In this document: piece after piece, positions 1 through 8,185 of the stretch | How positions within the stretch are numbered: position 1 is the first letter of the stretch | Layout of the letters: every line of letters starts with the position of its first letter | Source: Polynucleobacter sp. MWH-S4W17 | GTDB taxonomy: Bacteria > Pseudomonadota > Gammaproteobacteria > Burkholderiales > Burkholderiaceae | DNA: 64,000 nucleotides | Assembly: GCF_018687535.1 (NCBI RefSeq) | Contig: NZ_CP061295.1 | Span: 1,550,001 to 1,614,000 of the forward strand | Reading direction: 5' to 3' | Notes under the pieces: model-generated | Told to the model about the DNA's origin: nothing | The model's input: the letters and a program-made list of their open reading frames with translations, nothing else | Databases searched by the model: none | Made by a program: the position numbers and the translations under genes

Positions 1-138
1 GCTGCAGAAAAAATGCAATTGGCTGTTGTTGATCTCAATAAAGCCGCTCAGTCAGGCGACTTAGAAAGTATTAAAAAATCTTTTGGTGCAGTAGGAGCAA
101 CCTGCAAAGGCTGCCATGATGACTTCAAAAAGAAATAA
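1..138 (+). CDS. cytochrome c' (class II c-type cytochrome), C-terminal fragment
   Basis: The reading frame is open from the first base and ends at a TAA, so the N-terminus lies outside the window. The last 45 residues are helical and lysine-rich and end in CKGCHDDFKKK, a CxxCH haem-attachment site placed a few residues from the C-terminus. That placement is typical of class II cytochromes (cytochrome c' or c-556 type), in which the haem sits at the end of a four-helix bundle in the periplasm. A cytochrome b561 gene lies next to it tail to tail, which fits a small periplasmic/membrane electron-transfer pair. Whether it binds NO or transfers electrons cannot be told from the fragment. Confidence 0.8.
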   Translation, partial: AAEKMQLAVVDLNKAAQSGDLESIKKSFGAVGATCKGCHDDFKKK

Positions 139-154
139 GTAATTTTTTTGATCG

Positions 155-835
155 TTATTTCGTAATCAAATAACCCACTACTACCGCGATCACACTTAAA
201 ACCAATAAAGCGAAACCGCGCTGTAGCATTCCATCCTTGGAGGCCCGACTCAAGTCAGTAGGCAAGTACTTAGCCTCTTCACTTGAGTCGATTTCTTTGT
301 CGCCACTAATCATTGGCTTAATCAGATTTTCACCTTTAAATTTTTTGTAATACCAAATCGCTGCAATATGAATTGCAATCAGGGTATAAATCACCACTTG
401 ATTACCTTCGTGAATCTCCGATAAAAATGAAGAAATCGAACCAGACACATACTTTGCTAGTGGCCCTTGAAAGGAGACCTCATCATCAACAAATAAGCCA
501 GTCAGCACTTGAACGCATAAAACAAAAATCAGTGCAAATACAGAAATTGCACCAATGGGGTTGTGTCCAAGAACGCGGGGCGAACTTCCACTTAAGTAAT
601 CAAAAATCGCTTTTTTAGTCGGCAAGAAAGAGGCGAAGCGCGCATGGGTAGACCCAACAAAACCCCAGACAATCCTGAAGATCAACAAGGTCAAAATGCT
701 GTAACCGAAATAAGCATGCCATTGAATGAATTCATCACCTAGATTGATTGTCACAAAGCTACCGACTATACAAACCACCAGCAACCAATGAAATAAGCGG
801 ATTGGTAGATCCCAGACTCGAATAATTTTCTTCAT
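155..835 (-). CDS. cytochrome b561 family membrane protein
   Basis: A 226-residue integral membrane di-haem cytochrome b of the b561/Ni-Fe hydrogenase b-subunit type. It opens with RVWDLPIRLFHWLL, the usual first helix with a haem-ligand histidine, and has further histidines in WHAYFGYSILTLLIFR and IAIHIAAIWYYKKFKGE, about four hydrophobic segments in the first 165 residues and one more hydrophobic segment at the C-terminus. The family passes electrons between the quinone pool and periplasmic or membrane redox partners. It converges on the cytochrome c' gene, a frequent partner; the substrate is not evident. The start codon lies 43 bp from the divergent MFS gene, so the two share a short promoter region. 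Confidence 0.85.
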   Translation of the reverse strand: MKKIIRVWDLPIRLFHWLLVVCIVGSFVTINLGDEFIQWHAYFGYSILTLLIFRIVWGFVGSTHARFASFLPTKKAIFDYLSGSSPRVLGHNPIGAISVFALIFVLCVQVLTGLFVDDEVSFQGPLAKYVSGSISSFLSEIHEGNQVVIYTLIAIHIAAIWYYKKFKGENLIKPMISGDKEIDSSEEAKYLPTDLSRASKDGMLQRGFALLVLSVIAVVVGYLITK

Positions 836-878
836 CCTTTAAGAATAATCCTCTTCTCCTCTAAAATAGAGGGAATTC

Positions 879-2084
879 ATGAATCCCGGCAAAGCCTTTA
901 GAACCCTACTGCTGTACCGCGTTGGCGCAACCCTAAGCTACCAAATTACAATGGTAGCGGTAGGTTGGCATCTTTACGAAATCACCAATAGCGTAGTTTC
1001 ACTCGGGCTGATTGGTCTTGCAGAGCTTGTTCCCTACTTTGCGCTGGCTCTATATTCAGGTCATGCGGTTGATCACCACTCCCGTAAGTGGATTGCTGCA
1101 ATTGCCTGCCTCATTCATATTGCGGTTGGGTTATTTTTAACCGTCATCGCATTGGGATGGCTTAGCCCACCGATTCCATTGATCTACACCGCAGTGGCAT
1201 TTATTGGTATTGGGCGCGCTTTATTAAGGCCCTCCTATCAGGCGCTTTTCGGACAAATCATTCCGAGAGATCAACTGCCTCGTTATACAGCGTATGCATC
1301 TTCAGCGTTTCAGATCTGCGTAGTAGCGGGCCCAGGATTAGGCGGACTGATGATTGGCTTTGCTGGTCTTGAATGGACGTATCTGCTCGCCGCATTCTGT
1401 GGAGCAGTTGGTTTATACGGAATTACTTTCATTACTGCCGTCCAAGAAAAATCGAGCGGCTTATCTAAACACTTTCTAAAAAGCTTTTTGGAAGGGTTTC
1501 ATTACGTCAGAAAACATGAACTTATTTTGAGCATCATGGCGCTCGATATGTTTGCTGTTCTCTTCGGTGGTGCGGTGTCTATTCTTCCAGCCTTTGTGAA
1601 GGAGGTACTCAATGCGGGCCCAGAAACCCTAGGGATATTGCGTGCTGCGCCCGCGGCTGGGGCAGTGATTACCGGAATCTACCTTGCTCGGCGTCCCGTG
1701 CTAAACGACTCAGGAAAATATCTTCTGATATCAGTGGCAGGATTTGGTGCAGCGATTATTGCCTTTGGCATCTCCAGCAATTTATGGCTCTGCGCATTCT
1801 TTCTATTTATCTCTGGATGCTTTGACTCAATATCAGTGGTGATTCGCGGCAGCATCATGCAGCTCACCACACCAGATCATATGCGCGGAAGAATTAGCGC
1901 CATTAATGGCATATTCATTGGCTCATCTAATGAATTGGGTGCGCTTGAGTCTGGCATTGCTGCCAGCATGATCGGTTTAGTGCCATCCATCGTATTTGGT
2001 GGGGTCGCAACAATTGCCATAGTCCTCATTACTTATCGACTCGCCCCGCACCTAAGCAAACTCCATCTGAAAGATATTTCTTAG
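879..2084 (+). CDS. MFS exporter, EntS/MFS_3-like
   Basis: A 401-residue major facilitator protein with about 12 hydrophobic segments. The loop between helices 2 and 3 carries SGHAVDHHSRK, a variant of the GxxxDRxGR loop motif, and the second half has the matching loop at DHMRGRISAINGIFIGSSNELG. The phrase RGRISAINGIFIGSSNELGALESG is typical of the MFS_3 (enterobactin exporter EntS-like) group, which exports siderophores or drugs. No siderophore genes lie nearby, so the substrate is open. It is divergent from the cytochrome b561 gene and convergent with the dehydrogenase that follows. Confidence 0.8.
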   Translation: MNPGKAFRTLLLYRVGATLSYQITMVAVGWHLYEITNSVVSLGLIGLAELVPYFALALYSGHAVDHHSRKWIAAIACLIHIAVGLFLTVIALGWLSPPIPLIYTAVAFIGIGRALLRPSYQALFGQIIPRDQLPRYTAYASSAFQICVVAGPGLGGLMIGFAGLEWTYLLAAFCGAVGLYGITFITAVQEKSSGLSKHFLKSFLEGFHYVRKHELILSIMALDMFAVLFGGAVSILPAFVKEVLNAGPETLGILRAAPAAGAVITGIYLARRPVLNDSGKYLLISVAGFGAAIIAFGISSNLWLCAFFLFISGCFDSISVVIRGSIMQLTTPDHMRGRISAINGIFIGSSNELGALESGIAASMIGLVPSIVFGGVATIAIVLITYRLAPHLSKLHLKDIS

Positions 2085-2106
2085 TAAGAAACTAAACAAC
2101 TAGTTG

Positions 2107-3048
2107 CTATTTAATTTCAGGAAGATCTTTCTGAATAATCTTTAGGCCAGCACGCAACGCTTCTTGATAGCGTTCACGTTCAGCCTTAATCGTTTCAGCA
2201 GTCCAGGTGAAGAAACCTTCGCCAGTTTTCATGCCAAACTTGCCGCTAGCAATGCGGTCACTCAAGCACTTCGCTATCGTTGGTGAATTGTTTAAGGTTG
2301 GATAGATGGTTGCACCTCCAGCACCGTGCACCTCAAGGCCAGCATGATCTCGCTGCATGGCTGGGCCTGCTGCGATGTAGCGAAAGCCAAAGCCAAAACG
2401 AACGGCTTTATCAATATCTTCTGGTGTACAAATGCCTTCATCAACCATTGAAAAAGCCTCACGCGATAAAGCATGCTGCAAACGATTAGCCAAAAATCCT
2501 GGTAGATCTTTTTTCACAGTAACGGGCACCATGCCACAAGCAGTCATCAAACGTGAGAGGCTTTCACCCACCATTGGAGAAGTCTTTGCACCATATACCA
2601 CTTCCACACAAGGTACTAAATGTGCAGGCATAAAGAAATGCAAACCAATCATACGAGCAGATGTTTTTAGGCCGCTGGCAATTTGACTAATTGGAAAGCT
2701 CGTACTATTGCTCGCCAATACCGCCTCAGGCTTTGCATATTTTTCCAACTTAGTAAATAGCTCTCGCTTGATATCTAAACGCTCAGGCACGCACTCAATC
2801 ACTAAATCAATATCAGACCAATCAACCTCTTCAAGCGAACCCGCAACAGACAGTAAATGAATACGATGCTCATAACCAAGATCCGACATGGTGCTTGCAA
2901 AGTAATCCGGCAGGAGGGCTCGTCGCTCTGTAGTTGGCTCCACCACCTGGACTGCACAGCCACCACGTGCACAAACGGCCGCAACGTCTGCACCCATAGT
3001 GCCACCACCGACGATAATTACCTTGGTTTCAGCTGGGGTAAATAACAT
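2107..3048 (-). CDS. 3-hydroxyacyl-CoA dehydrogenase family NAD-dependent oxidoreductase
   Basis: A 313-residue soluble enzyme with an N-terminal Rossmann fold (GGGTMG at 14-19, acidic E37 at the end of beta 2, as expected for NAD) and a helical C-terminal domain. The catalytic set of this family is visible: S116 in SNSTS, H137 in GLHFFMPAH, E149 and N188 in GFLANRL. It oxidises a 3-hydroxy group, either on an acyl-CoA or on a free acid such as L-carnitine or L-gulonate, enzymes that share the fold. The divergent neighbour is a hydroxyacid dehydrogenase in a sugar-acid-like cluster, which makes a free-acid substrate plausible. There is no fused enoyl-CoA hydratase domain. Confidence 0.82.
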   Translation of the reverse strand: MLFTPAETKVIIVGGGTMGADVAAVCARGGCAVQVVEPTTERRALLPDYFASTMSDLGYEHRIHLLSVAGSLEEVDWSDIDLVIECVPERLDIKRELFTKLEKYAKPEAVLASNSTSFPISQIASGLKTSARMIGLHFFMPAHLVPCVEVVYGAKTSPMVGESLSRLMTACGMVPVTVKKDLPGFLANRLQHALSREAFSMVDEGICTPEDIDKAVRFGFGFRYIAAGPAMQRDHAGLEVHGAGGATIYPTLNNSPTIAKCLSDRIASGKFGMKTGEGFFTWTAETIKAERERYQEALRAGLKIIQKDLPEIK

Positions 3049-3093
3049 GAATACTCTCCTAAAAGGGGAAGGACTTTTTCTGAAAAATCCTCT

Positions 3094-3099
3094 TACAAT
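3094..3099 (+). promoter_or_regulatory. candidate -10 element for the hydroxyacid dehydrogenase operon
   Basis: The 85-bp divergent gap between the two dehydrogenase genes contains TACAAT, a 5/6 match to the sigma70 -10 box, 35 bp ahead of the plus-strand start codon. No good -35 box is seen at 17 bp. An imperfect inverted repeat (AGGACTTTTTC/GAAAAATCCT, 3069-3090) lies just upstream and could be an operator. Weak evidence, from sequence only. Confidence 0.3.
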
Positions 3100-3133
3100 G
3101 GGGTCATTATTTCAATAAAAAAGTAAGTGAGAC

Positions 3134-4063
3134 ATGATCCCCGTCAATTCAGTGCTACAGGTCGGCCATTTCCCTGAAATTATGCAGGCAGAAATAGATC
3201 GGCGTTTTACCCCTTTCCACCATCCCGATCCTCAAGCGCCCGCTCCCGCCGGAAACTTTCAGGCGATTTTGATTCGCTCCAATACCAAGTTGCCGGAGGC
3301 TCTGGTTAAACAGATCCCCAGTATTCGGATGGTTGCTACTTGTGGGGTTGGCTATGACAACCTTCCTTTGGCTTATCTTAAAGAGCAAGGAATTAAAGCA
3401 AGCAACACTCCTGGCGTCCTAAACGATGCCGTATGCGAACTGGCCATTGGCATGATGCTCGCCCTACTGCGCCAACTGCCCGAGGCGCAGGAATACGTCA
3501 AAAGCACCGCTTGGTCAAAAGAACCCTTCAGACTCACCACTACTTTGGCTGGTAAACGAGTGGGTATCGCTGGCATGGGTCGCATTGGGCAAGACCTGGC
3601 TAAAAGATTAGAGTCATTCAAAGTTGAGATAGCGTATTCGGGGCCTAATAAAAAAACTTTGCCCTACACCTACTATCCAGATGTTCAAGAATTAGCCAAG
3701 GCCTGCGACATCTTATTATTAGCTTGTCCAGCAACCCCCGATACAGCCAATATGATTAACGCCAAGGTTCTAGAGACCTTGGGTCCATCGGGATATTTAA
3801 TCAATATTGCCCGCGGAAGTGTAGTTGATGAGGGAGCGCTTTTATATGCACTGCAACATAAAAAGATTGCTGGTGCAGCTTTAGATGTTTTTGAGAACGA
3901 ACCTAACCCAAGTCATGAATTTTTAACGCTTGGTAATGTATTGTTAACACCGCACATTGGGAGTGCTACCTCAGAAACACGGATAGCCATGACCAACTTA
4001 GCCGTAGATAATTTAGAAGCCTTCTTTAACCAACAAACACTTCCTTCTGAAGTTAATAACTAA
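3134..4063 (+). CDS. D-2-hydroxyacid dehydrogenase (NAD(P)-dependent)
   Basis: A 309-residue member of the D-isomer specific 2-hydroxyacid dehydrogenase family, which interconverts 2-keto and D-2-hydroxy acids such as glyoxylate or hydroxypyruvate and their reduced forms. The nucleotide-binding motif GMGRIG is at 147-152, and the catalytic triad is in place: R227 in NIARGS, E256 in DVFENEP and H274 in LTPHIGSAT. The length is near the family norm of about 310-330. The next gene starts 12 bp downstream, so it is the first gene of an operon with a DHDPS-family lyase and a TRAP transporter. Glyoxylate/hydroxypyruvate reductase-like activity is a reasonable guess; the substrate is not proven. Confidence 0.88.
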   Translation: MIPVNSVLQVGHFPEIMQAEIDRRFTPFHHPDPQAPAPAGNFQAILIRSNTKLPEALVKQIPSIRMVATCGVGYDNLPLAYLKEQGIKASNTPGVLNDAVCELAIGMMLALLRQLPEAQEYVKSTAWSKEPFRLTTTLAGKRVGIAGMGRIGQDLAKRLESFKVEIAYSGPNKKTLPYTYYPDVQELAKACDILLLACPATPDTANMINAKVLETLGPSGYLINIARGSVVDEGALLYALQHKKIAGAALDVFENEPNPSHEFLTLGNVLLTPHIGSATSETRIAMTNLAVDNLEAFFNQQTLPSEVNN

Positions 4064-4075
4064 AACGGAGCCAGC

Positions 4076-5002
4076 ATGACGATTTCTCTGCATCCTTCCA
4101 CCTTGCCAGCGGTGTTATCCCCTGTCATCACCCCATTTAAGGGGGACGGCAGTCCAGATGCTCCTAAGTTATTAAAACAATGCCAATGGCTAGAAGCTAA
4201 TGGTGTTGGGCAGGCTATCTTTGGCACAAATTCAGAAGCAAACTCGATGTCTGCTCCGCAGAAGATGAGCACCTTAACAGCATTAGTAGAGGGCGGATTA
4301 AATCCTGAGCATTTAATGCCGGGTACCGGCGCAACCTCTATTGATGCCACAGTGAATATGACACGTCACGCAGTCAACCATAAGTGCGCAGGCGTGTTAA
4401 TGTTGCCGCCCTTCTATTACAAAGACGTAACTGATGATGGTCTGTTCGCTTATTTTTCCGAAGTGATTCAAAAGGTAGGAAGTGCAGCTCTACAGATTTA
4501 TATCTACAACATTCCACCGGTTACCAAAGTGAACTTAAGTCTCTCTTTGCTTGAGCGGCTAGCGAAAGAATATCCAAAGACTGTTGTAGGCATGAAAGAC
4601 AGCTCTGGCGATTGGTCTTATACAGAATCAGTCATTAAATTATTAGCTCCTTCAGGCTTCCGCGTCTATGCAGGTAGCGAAGTATTCCTCATGCGTGCCT
4701 TGCGCGCTGGCGGTGTTGGCTGCATCTCCGCTACCGCTAACGTCAACCCAAAAGCCATTGCCGATTTAGCAGCACACTGGAGAGAATCAAACGCTGATGC
4801 TCTTCAAGCAAACCTGGATCAAGTACGTGGAATTTTTGCCAAGTACCAAATGATTGCTGGTATGAAGACTGCCGTAGCCCATTACACCAAAGATTCTGAG
4901 TGGCTCAGAGTGCGCCCACCATTGATGCAGTTAAGCCCTGAGCAACAAGCGCAACTTCTCAGCGAGCTCAAAGCAATTAACTTCAGCATGCCAGGTTTGT
5001 AA
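4076..5002 (+). CDS. dihydrodipicolinate synthase/N-acetylneuraminate lyase family protein
   Basis: A 308-residue class I aldolase of the DapA/NanA superfamily, cytoplasmic. The Schiff-base lysine is K174 in VVGMKDSSGD, the catalytic tyrosine is Y144 in YIYNIPP, and the pyruvate carboxylate-binding loop is GTNSE at 50-54, where DapA itself has GTTGE. The T-to-N and G-to-S changes, and the setting beside a hydroxyacid dehydrogenase, a TRAP transporter and an enolase-superfamily enzyme, argue against lysine biosynthesis and for a catabolic aldolase or dehydratase acting on a 2-keto-3-deoxy acid. An AGCC-rich leader precedes the ATG. The exact reaction cannot be read from the sequence. Confidence 0.85.
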   Translation: MTISLHPSTLPAVLSPVITPFKGDGSPDAPKLLKQCQWLEANGVGQAIFGTNSEANSMSAPQKMSTLTALVEGGLNPEHLMPGTGATSIDATVNMTRHAVNHKCAGVLMLPPFYYKDVTDDGLFAYFSEVIQKVGSAALQIYIYNIPPVTKVNLSLSLLERLAKEYPKTVVGMKDSSGDWSYTESVIKLLAPSGFRVYAGSEVFLMRALRAGGVGCISATANVNPKAIADLAAHWRESNADALQANLDQVRGIFAKYQMIAGMKTAVAHYTKDSEWLRVRPPLMQLSPEQQAQLLSELKAINFSMPGL

Positions 5003-5036
5003 TTTCAAAATATAAAAAATTAATTAGGAGACAACA

Positions 5037-5987
5037 ATGAAGTTACTCAAAATCATTGCCTTATCACTTAGCCTTCTTTGCGCGAGTGTTAGCGCCCAAA
5101 ACATTTCCATCGCAACTGGCGGTACAGGTGGCGTGTACTACCCCATGGGTGGTGGTCTTGCATCTGTTCTGTCAAGCAAAGTTCCTGGTATGTCTGCTAC
5201 TGCAGAGGTGACCGGGGGCTCGGTAGATAACCTAAACCTCATTGGCACTGGTAAGCCATACGTTGGTTTCTCCATGGCTGATGCCGCTAAAGATGCTCAG
5301 ATTGGCGAAGGTAAGTTTGCTGGCAAAAAAGTGGACTTACGCACTCTAGTAGTTCTTTATCCAAACCTCATGCACGTAGTAACAGTGGACTCTACTGGTA
5401 TCAAGTCCATGAAAGACCTCAAAGGTAAGCGCATTAGCACTGGCGCTCCTGGTAGCGCAACGGAAGTCATGGCATTTCGCCTACTAGAAGCTGCGGGGAT
5501 TGATAAAGACAAGGATGTTAAGCGTGAGCGATTGAGTGTTGCCGAATCCGTTAACGCCATTAAAGACCGCAAAATTGATGCATTCTTCTGGGTGGGTGGA
5601 TTACCAACAGCAGCCGTAACCGACTTAGCCAATACGCCAGGAACCAAGATTGTGATGGTCGACACTGGCGAAGAGGTGGCGGCCATGAATAAAAAATATG
5701 GCAACCTTTACTTTGTAACTACCATTCCAAAGGCTACTTATAGCGGCATGGCTAGAGACAATAAAGTCGCAGCAGTCGCCAATATTTTGGTAGTCAATGC
5801 CAATATGCCTGACGATCAGGCATATAAGATTGTTAAGGCGATCTTTGATAACAAATTGGAATTAGTGCGCACTCATCAAGAATTTATGAGCGTCAGCCTA
5901 GAAAACCAGAAAACAAAATCAACCCCTGTTGATTTTCATCCAGGGGCACTTAAGTACTTTAAAGAAAAGAACGTCAAACTCAATTAA
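5037..5987 (+). CDS. TAXI-family TRAP transporter substrate-binding protein
   Basis: A 316-residue periplasmic solute receptor. A signal peptide of about 20 residues ends at ASVSAQ, followed by ISIATGGTGGVYYPMGG, the hallmark of TAXI (TRAP-associated extracytoplasmic immunogenic) proteins. Later segments GKRISTGAPGSATEVMA and DAFFWVGGLPTAAVTDLA also fit the family. TAXI receptors deliver organic acids, often dicarboxylates or amino acids, to a fused TRAP permease, encoded here by the next gene. A strong AGGAG ribosome site precedes the ATG. The ligand is probably the substrate of the enzymes on either side, but that is inference. Confidence 0.92.
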   Translation: MKLLKIIALSLSLLCASVSAQNISIATGGTGGVYYPMGGGLASVLSSKVPGMSATAEVTGGSVDNLNLIGTGKPYVGFSMADAAKDAQIGEGKFAGKKVDLRTLVVLYPNLMHVVTVDSTGIKSMKDLKGKRISTGAPGSATEVMAFRLLEAAGIDKDKDVKRERLSVAESVNAIKDRKIDAFFWVGGLPTAAVTDLANTPGTKIVMVDTGEEVAAMNKKYGNLYFVTTIPKATYSGMARDNKVAAVANILVVNANMPDDQAYKIVKAIFDNKLELVRTHQEFMSVSLENQKTKSTPVDFHPGALKYFKEKNVKLN

Positions 5988-6005
5988 GTTAATGTTTTTA
6001 TCGGA

Positions 6006-6022
6006 GGTGAGTCAATCTCACC
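6006..6022 (+). promoter_or_regulatory. hairpin between TAXI receptor and TRAP permease genes
   Basis: GGTGAG and CTCACC form a perfect 6-bp stem around a TCAAT loop, 18 bp after the receptor stop codon; the tail CCTTTCGTTTT is only moderately T-rich. In binding-protein transporters such hairpins commonly lower permease expression relative to the receptor, by partial termination or by stabilising the upstream message. It may therefore be a partial terminator. Confidence 0.5.
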
Positions 6023-6086
6023 CCTTTCGTTTTACGGTAGTGAAAAAATAAAGTAGTACATAAAAATAATTACAGAGGTTGAGAAC

Positions 6087-8099
6087 ATGAATCAAAACGT
6101 TATTGACAACGAAACCCAAGAAAAACTAGATGCCTTTATCAAGCAAGAGGAAGGGGACTCCAATGACTACAAGGGACTATTGGCGAAGTTCATCACCCTA
6201 GTAGCAGTAGGCATGTCACTCTTTCATTTATATGCCGCGTATTCAATCGTTCCAACACAAGAGTTGCGGGTCATTCACGTTGCTCTGGTTTTATTTCTCG
6301 TATTTCTAAGTTTCCCCATTGCGGCTCGCTTTAAAAACAGGCTCATGCCTTGGGATATTGTCTGCGCACTTATCTCGGTAGCCATCGCGTATTACATTCT
6401 GAGTGGTGGCGATGACTTTATGGACCGCAATACTGCGCCTAACTCTACCGATGTCATGGTGGGCATTGCATTAATTGCCCTCATCTTAGAAAGTGTTCGA
6501 AGAACCAATGGCATGATCTTGGTTACAGTAACTATCCTGTTTCTACTCTATGCATTGTTTGGCAACTACTTGCCAGCCCCTTGGACTCATAAAGGTTATG
6601 ATCTTGATCGTCTAGTAGGCTACATGTATATGACTCTAGAAGGCATCTATGGCACTGCCGTTGATGTTTCTGCAACCCTCATTATTCTCTTCACCATCTT
6701 CGGCGCTTTCTTGCAATTTACTGGCGCAGGAAAGTTCTTTATTGATTTCTCATTCGCAGCAATGGGCGGAAAATCTTCTGGGGTTGGCAGAACTATCGTA
6801 ATGTCCTCCTTCTTGCTCGGAGGACCCTCTGGATCGGGCGTTGCTACCACTGTTACGGTTGGCTCAGTTGCAGCCCCCATGCTGGACAAAGTGGGTTACG
6901 AGAAAAATGCTGCTGGCGGCCTTTTGGCAGCAGGCGGTCTTGGCGCCATTATCTCGCCTCCGGTACTGGGCGCAGCTGCATTCTTGATTGCAGATTTTCT
7001 CAAAATCTCCTATTTAGATGTATTGCTGATGGCAACCATTCCAACTATCCTTTTTTATCTTGGCTTATTTGTGATGGTCGAAATTGATGTACGCAAATAT
7101 GGCATGAAAAATATTCATTTTGAGTCTGCTGAAACAGCCTGGCAACTCACCAAGAAATACTGGTTTCACTTCTTCTCGCTCATCTCGATTGTGGTGTTTA
7201 TGTTGATGGGCTTCTCTCCCGTGATGTCCGTTTTCTGGGCGACAATAGTTTCGGCTTTATCAAGCATGTTGCGTGAAGATACCGCCATCATTCCATGGGC
7301 ATGGTTTAAAGGCAAAGAACCCATTCTCTCTGGCCTGTACAACTCCAATCTGACCAAGGCGCTTGCAACTGGTTCAACTGGTGTCTTAGCTATCGCTGCC
7401 ACCTGTGCTGGTGCCGGTCTCATTGTGGGTACTGTTACCTTAACCGGTCTTGGCCTGAAATTTAGCTCGATTGTGATTCAGTATGCAGGTGGCTCGCTCT
7501 TGCTGACAACTATTTTTACCGCTCTCGTGGTTTGGGTGGTTGGCCTTGCTGTTCCAGTAACAGCCTCTTACATTATTTGTGCGGTAATCGCAGCGCCTGC
7601 TTTGATTAATTTAGGCGTGCCTGCTTTTGCAGCCCACATGTTTATCTTCTATTACGCTGTACTTTCGGAAGTATCGCCACCGACTGCACTCTCGCCATTT
7701 GCTGCAGCTGCGATTTGCAAAGGTAATCCCTACAAGACCACTTTGCAAACTTGGAAGTATGTTGCTCCAGCCATTCTGGTTCCATTTATGTTTGTATTAG
7801 ATAAGTCAGGCGTTAGCTTGTTATTAATGGGATCAATCAGCGCTCTAGAGCAGGCGGACTGGATGCAAATTGCTTGGGTCTCTTTCACGGCCGTTGTTGG
7901 AATCATCTGCCTAGCCGGTGGACTACAAGGTTGGTTTATTGAGAAAACCAAGATCTTTGAGCGAATCATCATGGTGATCTCTGGGGTTGCTCTTGCCTAC
8001 CCTTCCACAGAGGCGGACTTAGTTGGCTTTGTTGGATTTGGCTTGGTACTGGTAACTCAAACGATTACCCATTTCAAACTTAATCCTAGATCTTCTTAA
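6087..8099 (+). CDS. TRAP transporter fused permease (4TM/12TM type)
   Basis: A 670-residue polytopic inner-membrane protein, the fused form of the small and large TRAP permease subunits found with TAXI receptors. About 16 or more hydrophobic helices are visible. The core segment GGPSGSGVATTVTVGS followed by LLAAGGLGAIISPPVLGAAAFL is diagnostic of the DctM-like domain, and VLSEVSPPTALSPFAAAAI is its second-half counterpart. It should work as a secondary, ion-driven importer for the ligand captured by the receptor encoded 99 bp upstream. A GAGG-type ribosome site precedes the ATG. This is the last gene of the operon, closed by the strong terminator after it. Confidence 0.92.
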   Translation: MNQNVIDNETQEKLDAFIKQEEGDSNDYKGLLAKFITLVAVGMSLFHLYAAYSIVPTQELRVIHVALVLFLVFLSFPIAARFKNRLMPWDIVCALISVAIAYYILSGGDDFMDRNTAPNSTDVMVGIALIALILESVRRTNGMILVTVTILFLLYALFGNYLPAPWTHKGYDLDRLVGYMYMTLEGIYGTAVDVSATLIILFTIFGAFLQFTGAGKFFIDFSFAAMGGKSSGVGRTIVMSSFLLGGPSGSGVATTVTVGSVAAPMLDKVGYEKNAAGGLLAAGGLGAIISPPVLGAAAFLIADFLKISYLDVLLMATIPTILFYLGLFVMVEIDVRKYGMKNIHFESAETAWQLTKKYWFHFFSLISIVVFMLMGFSPVMSVFWATIVSALSSMLREDTAIIPWAWFKGKEPILSGLYNSNLTKALATGSTGVLAIAATCAGAGLIVGTVTLTGLGLKFSSIVIQYAGGSLLLTTIFTALVVWVVGLAVPVTASYIICAVIAAPALINLGVPAFAAHMFIFYYAVLSEVSPPTALSPFAAAAICKGNPYKTTLQTWKYVAPAILVPFMFVLDKSGVSLLLMGSISALEQADWMQIAWVSFTAVVGIICLAGGLQGWFIEKTKIFERIIMVISGVALAYPSTEADLVGFVGFGLVLVTQTITHFKLNPRSS

Positions 8100-8131
8100 G
8101 GTACACCTGATAGGCGGACGGATCACATCCT

Positions 8132-8171
8132 CAAAATAATAAGGCCCGCTTGAGCGGGCCTTATTATTTTG
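8132..8171. terminator. bidirectional rho-independent terminator
   Basis: An 18-bp perfect stem (GC core GGCCCGC, outer A/T arms AAAATAATAA and TTATTATTTT) around a TTGA loop lies between the convergent permease and dehydratase genes. The A/T arms give a U-tract in both directions, so it should end transcription from both sides. Confidence 0.92.
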
Positions 8172-8185
8172 AGTAGTTGCTTATT

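Noticed and set aside
4076..5002. Lysine-pathway dapA
   Set aside because: The pyruvate loop reads GTNSE and not GTTGE, and the neighbours are catabolic and transport genes, not lysine biosynthesis genes.
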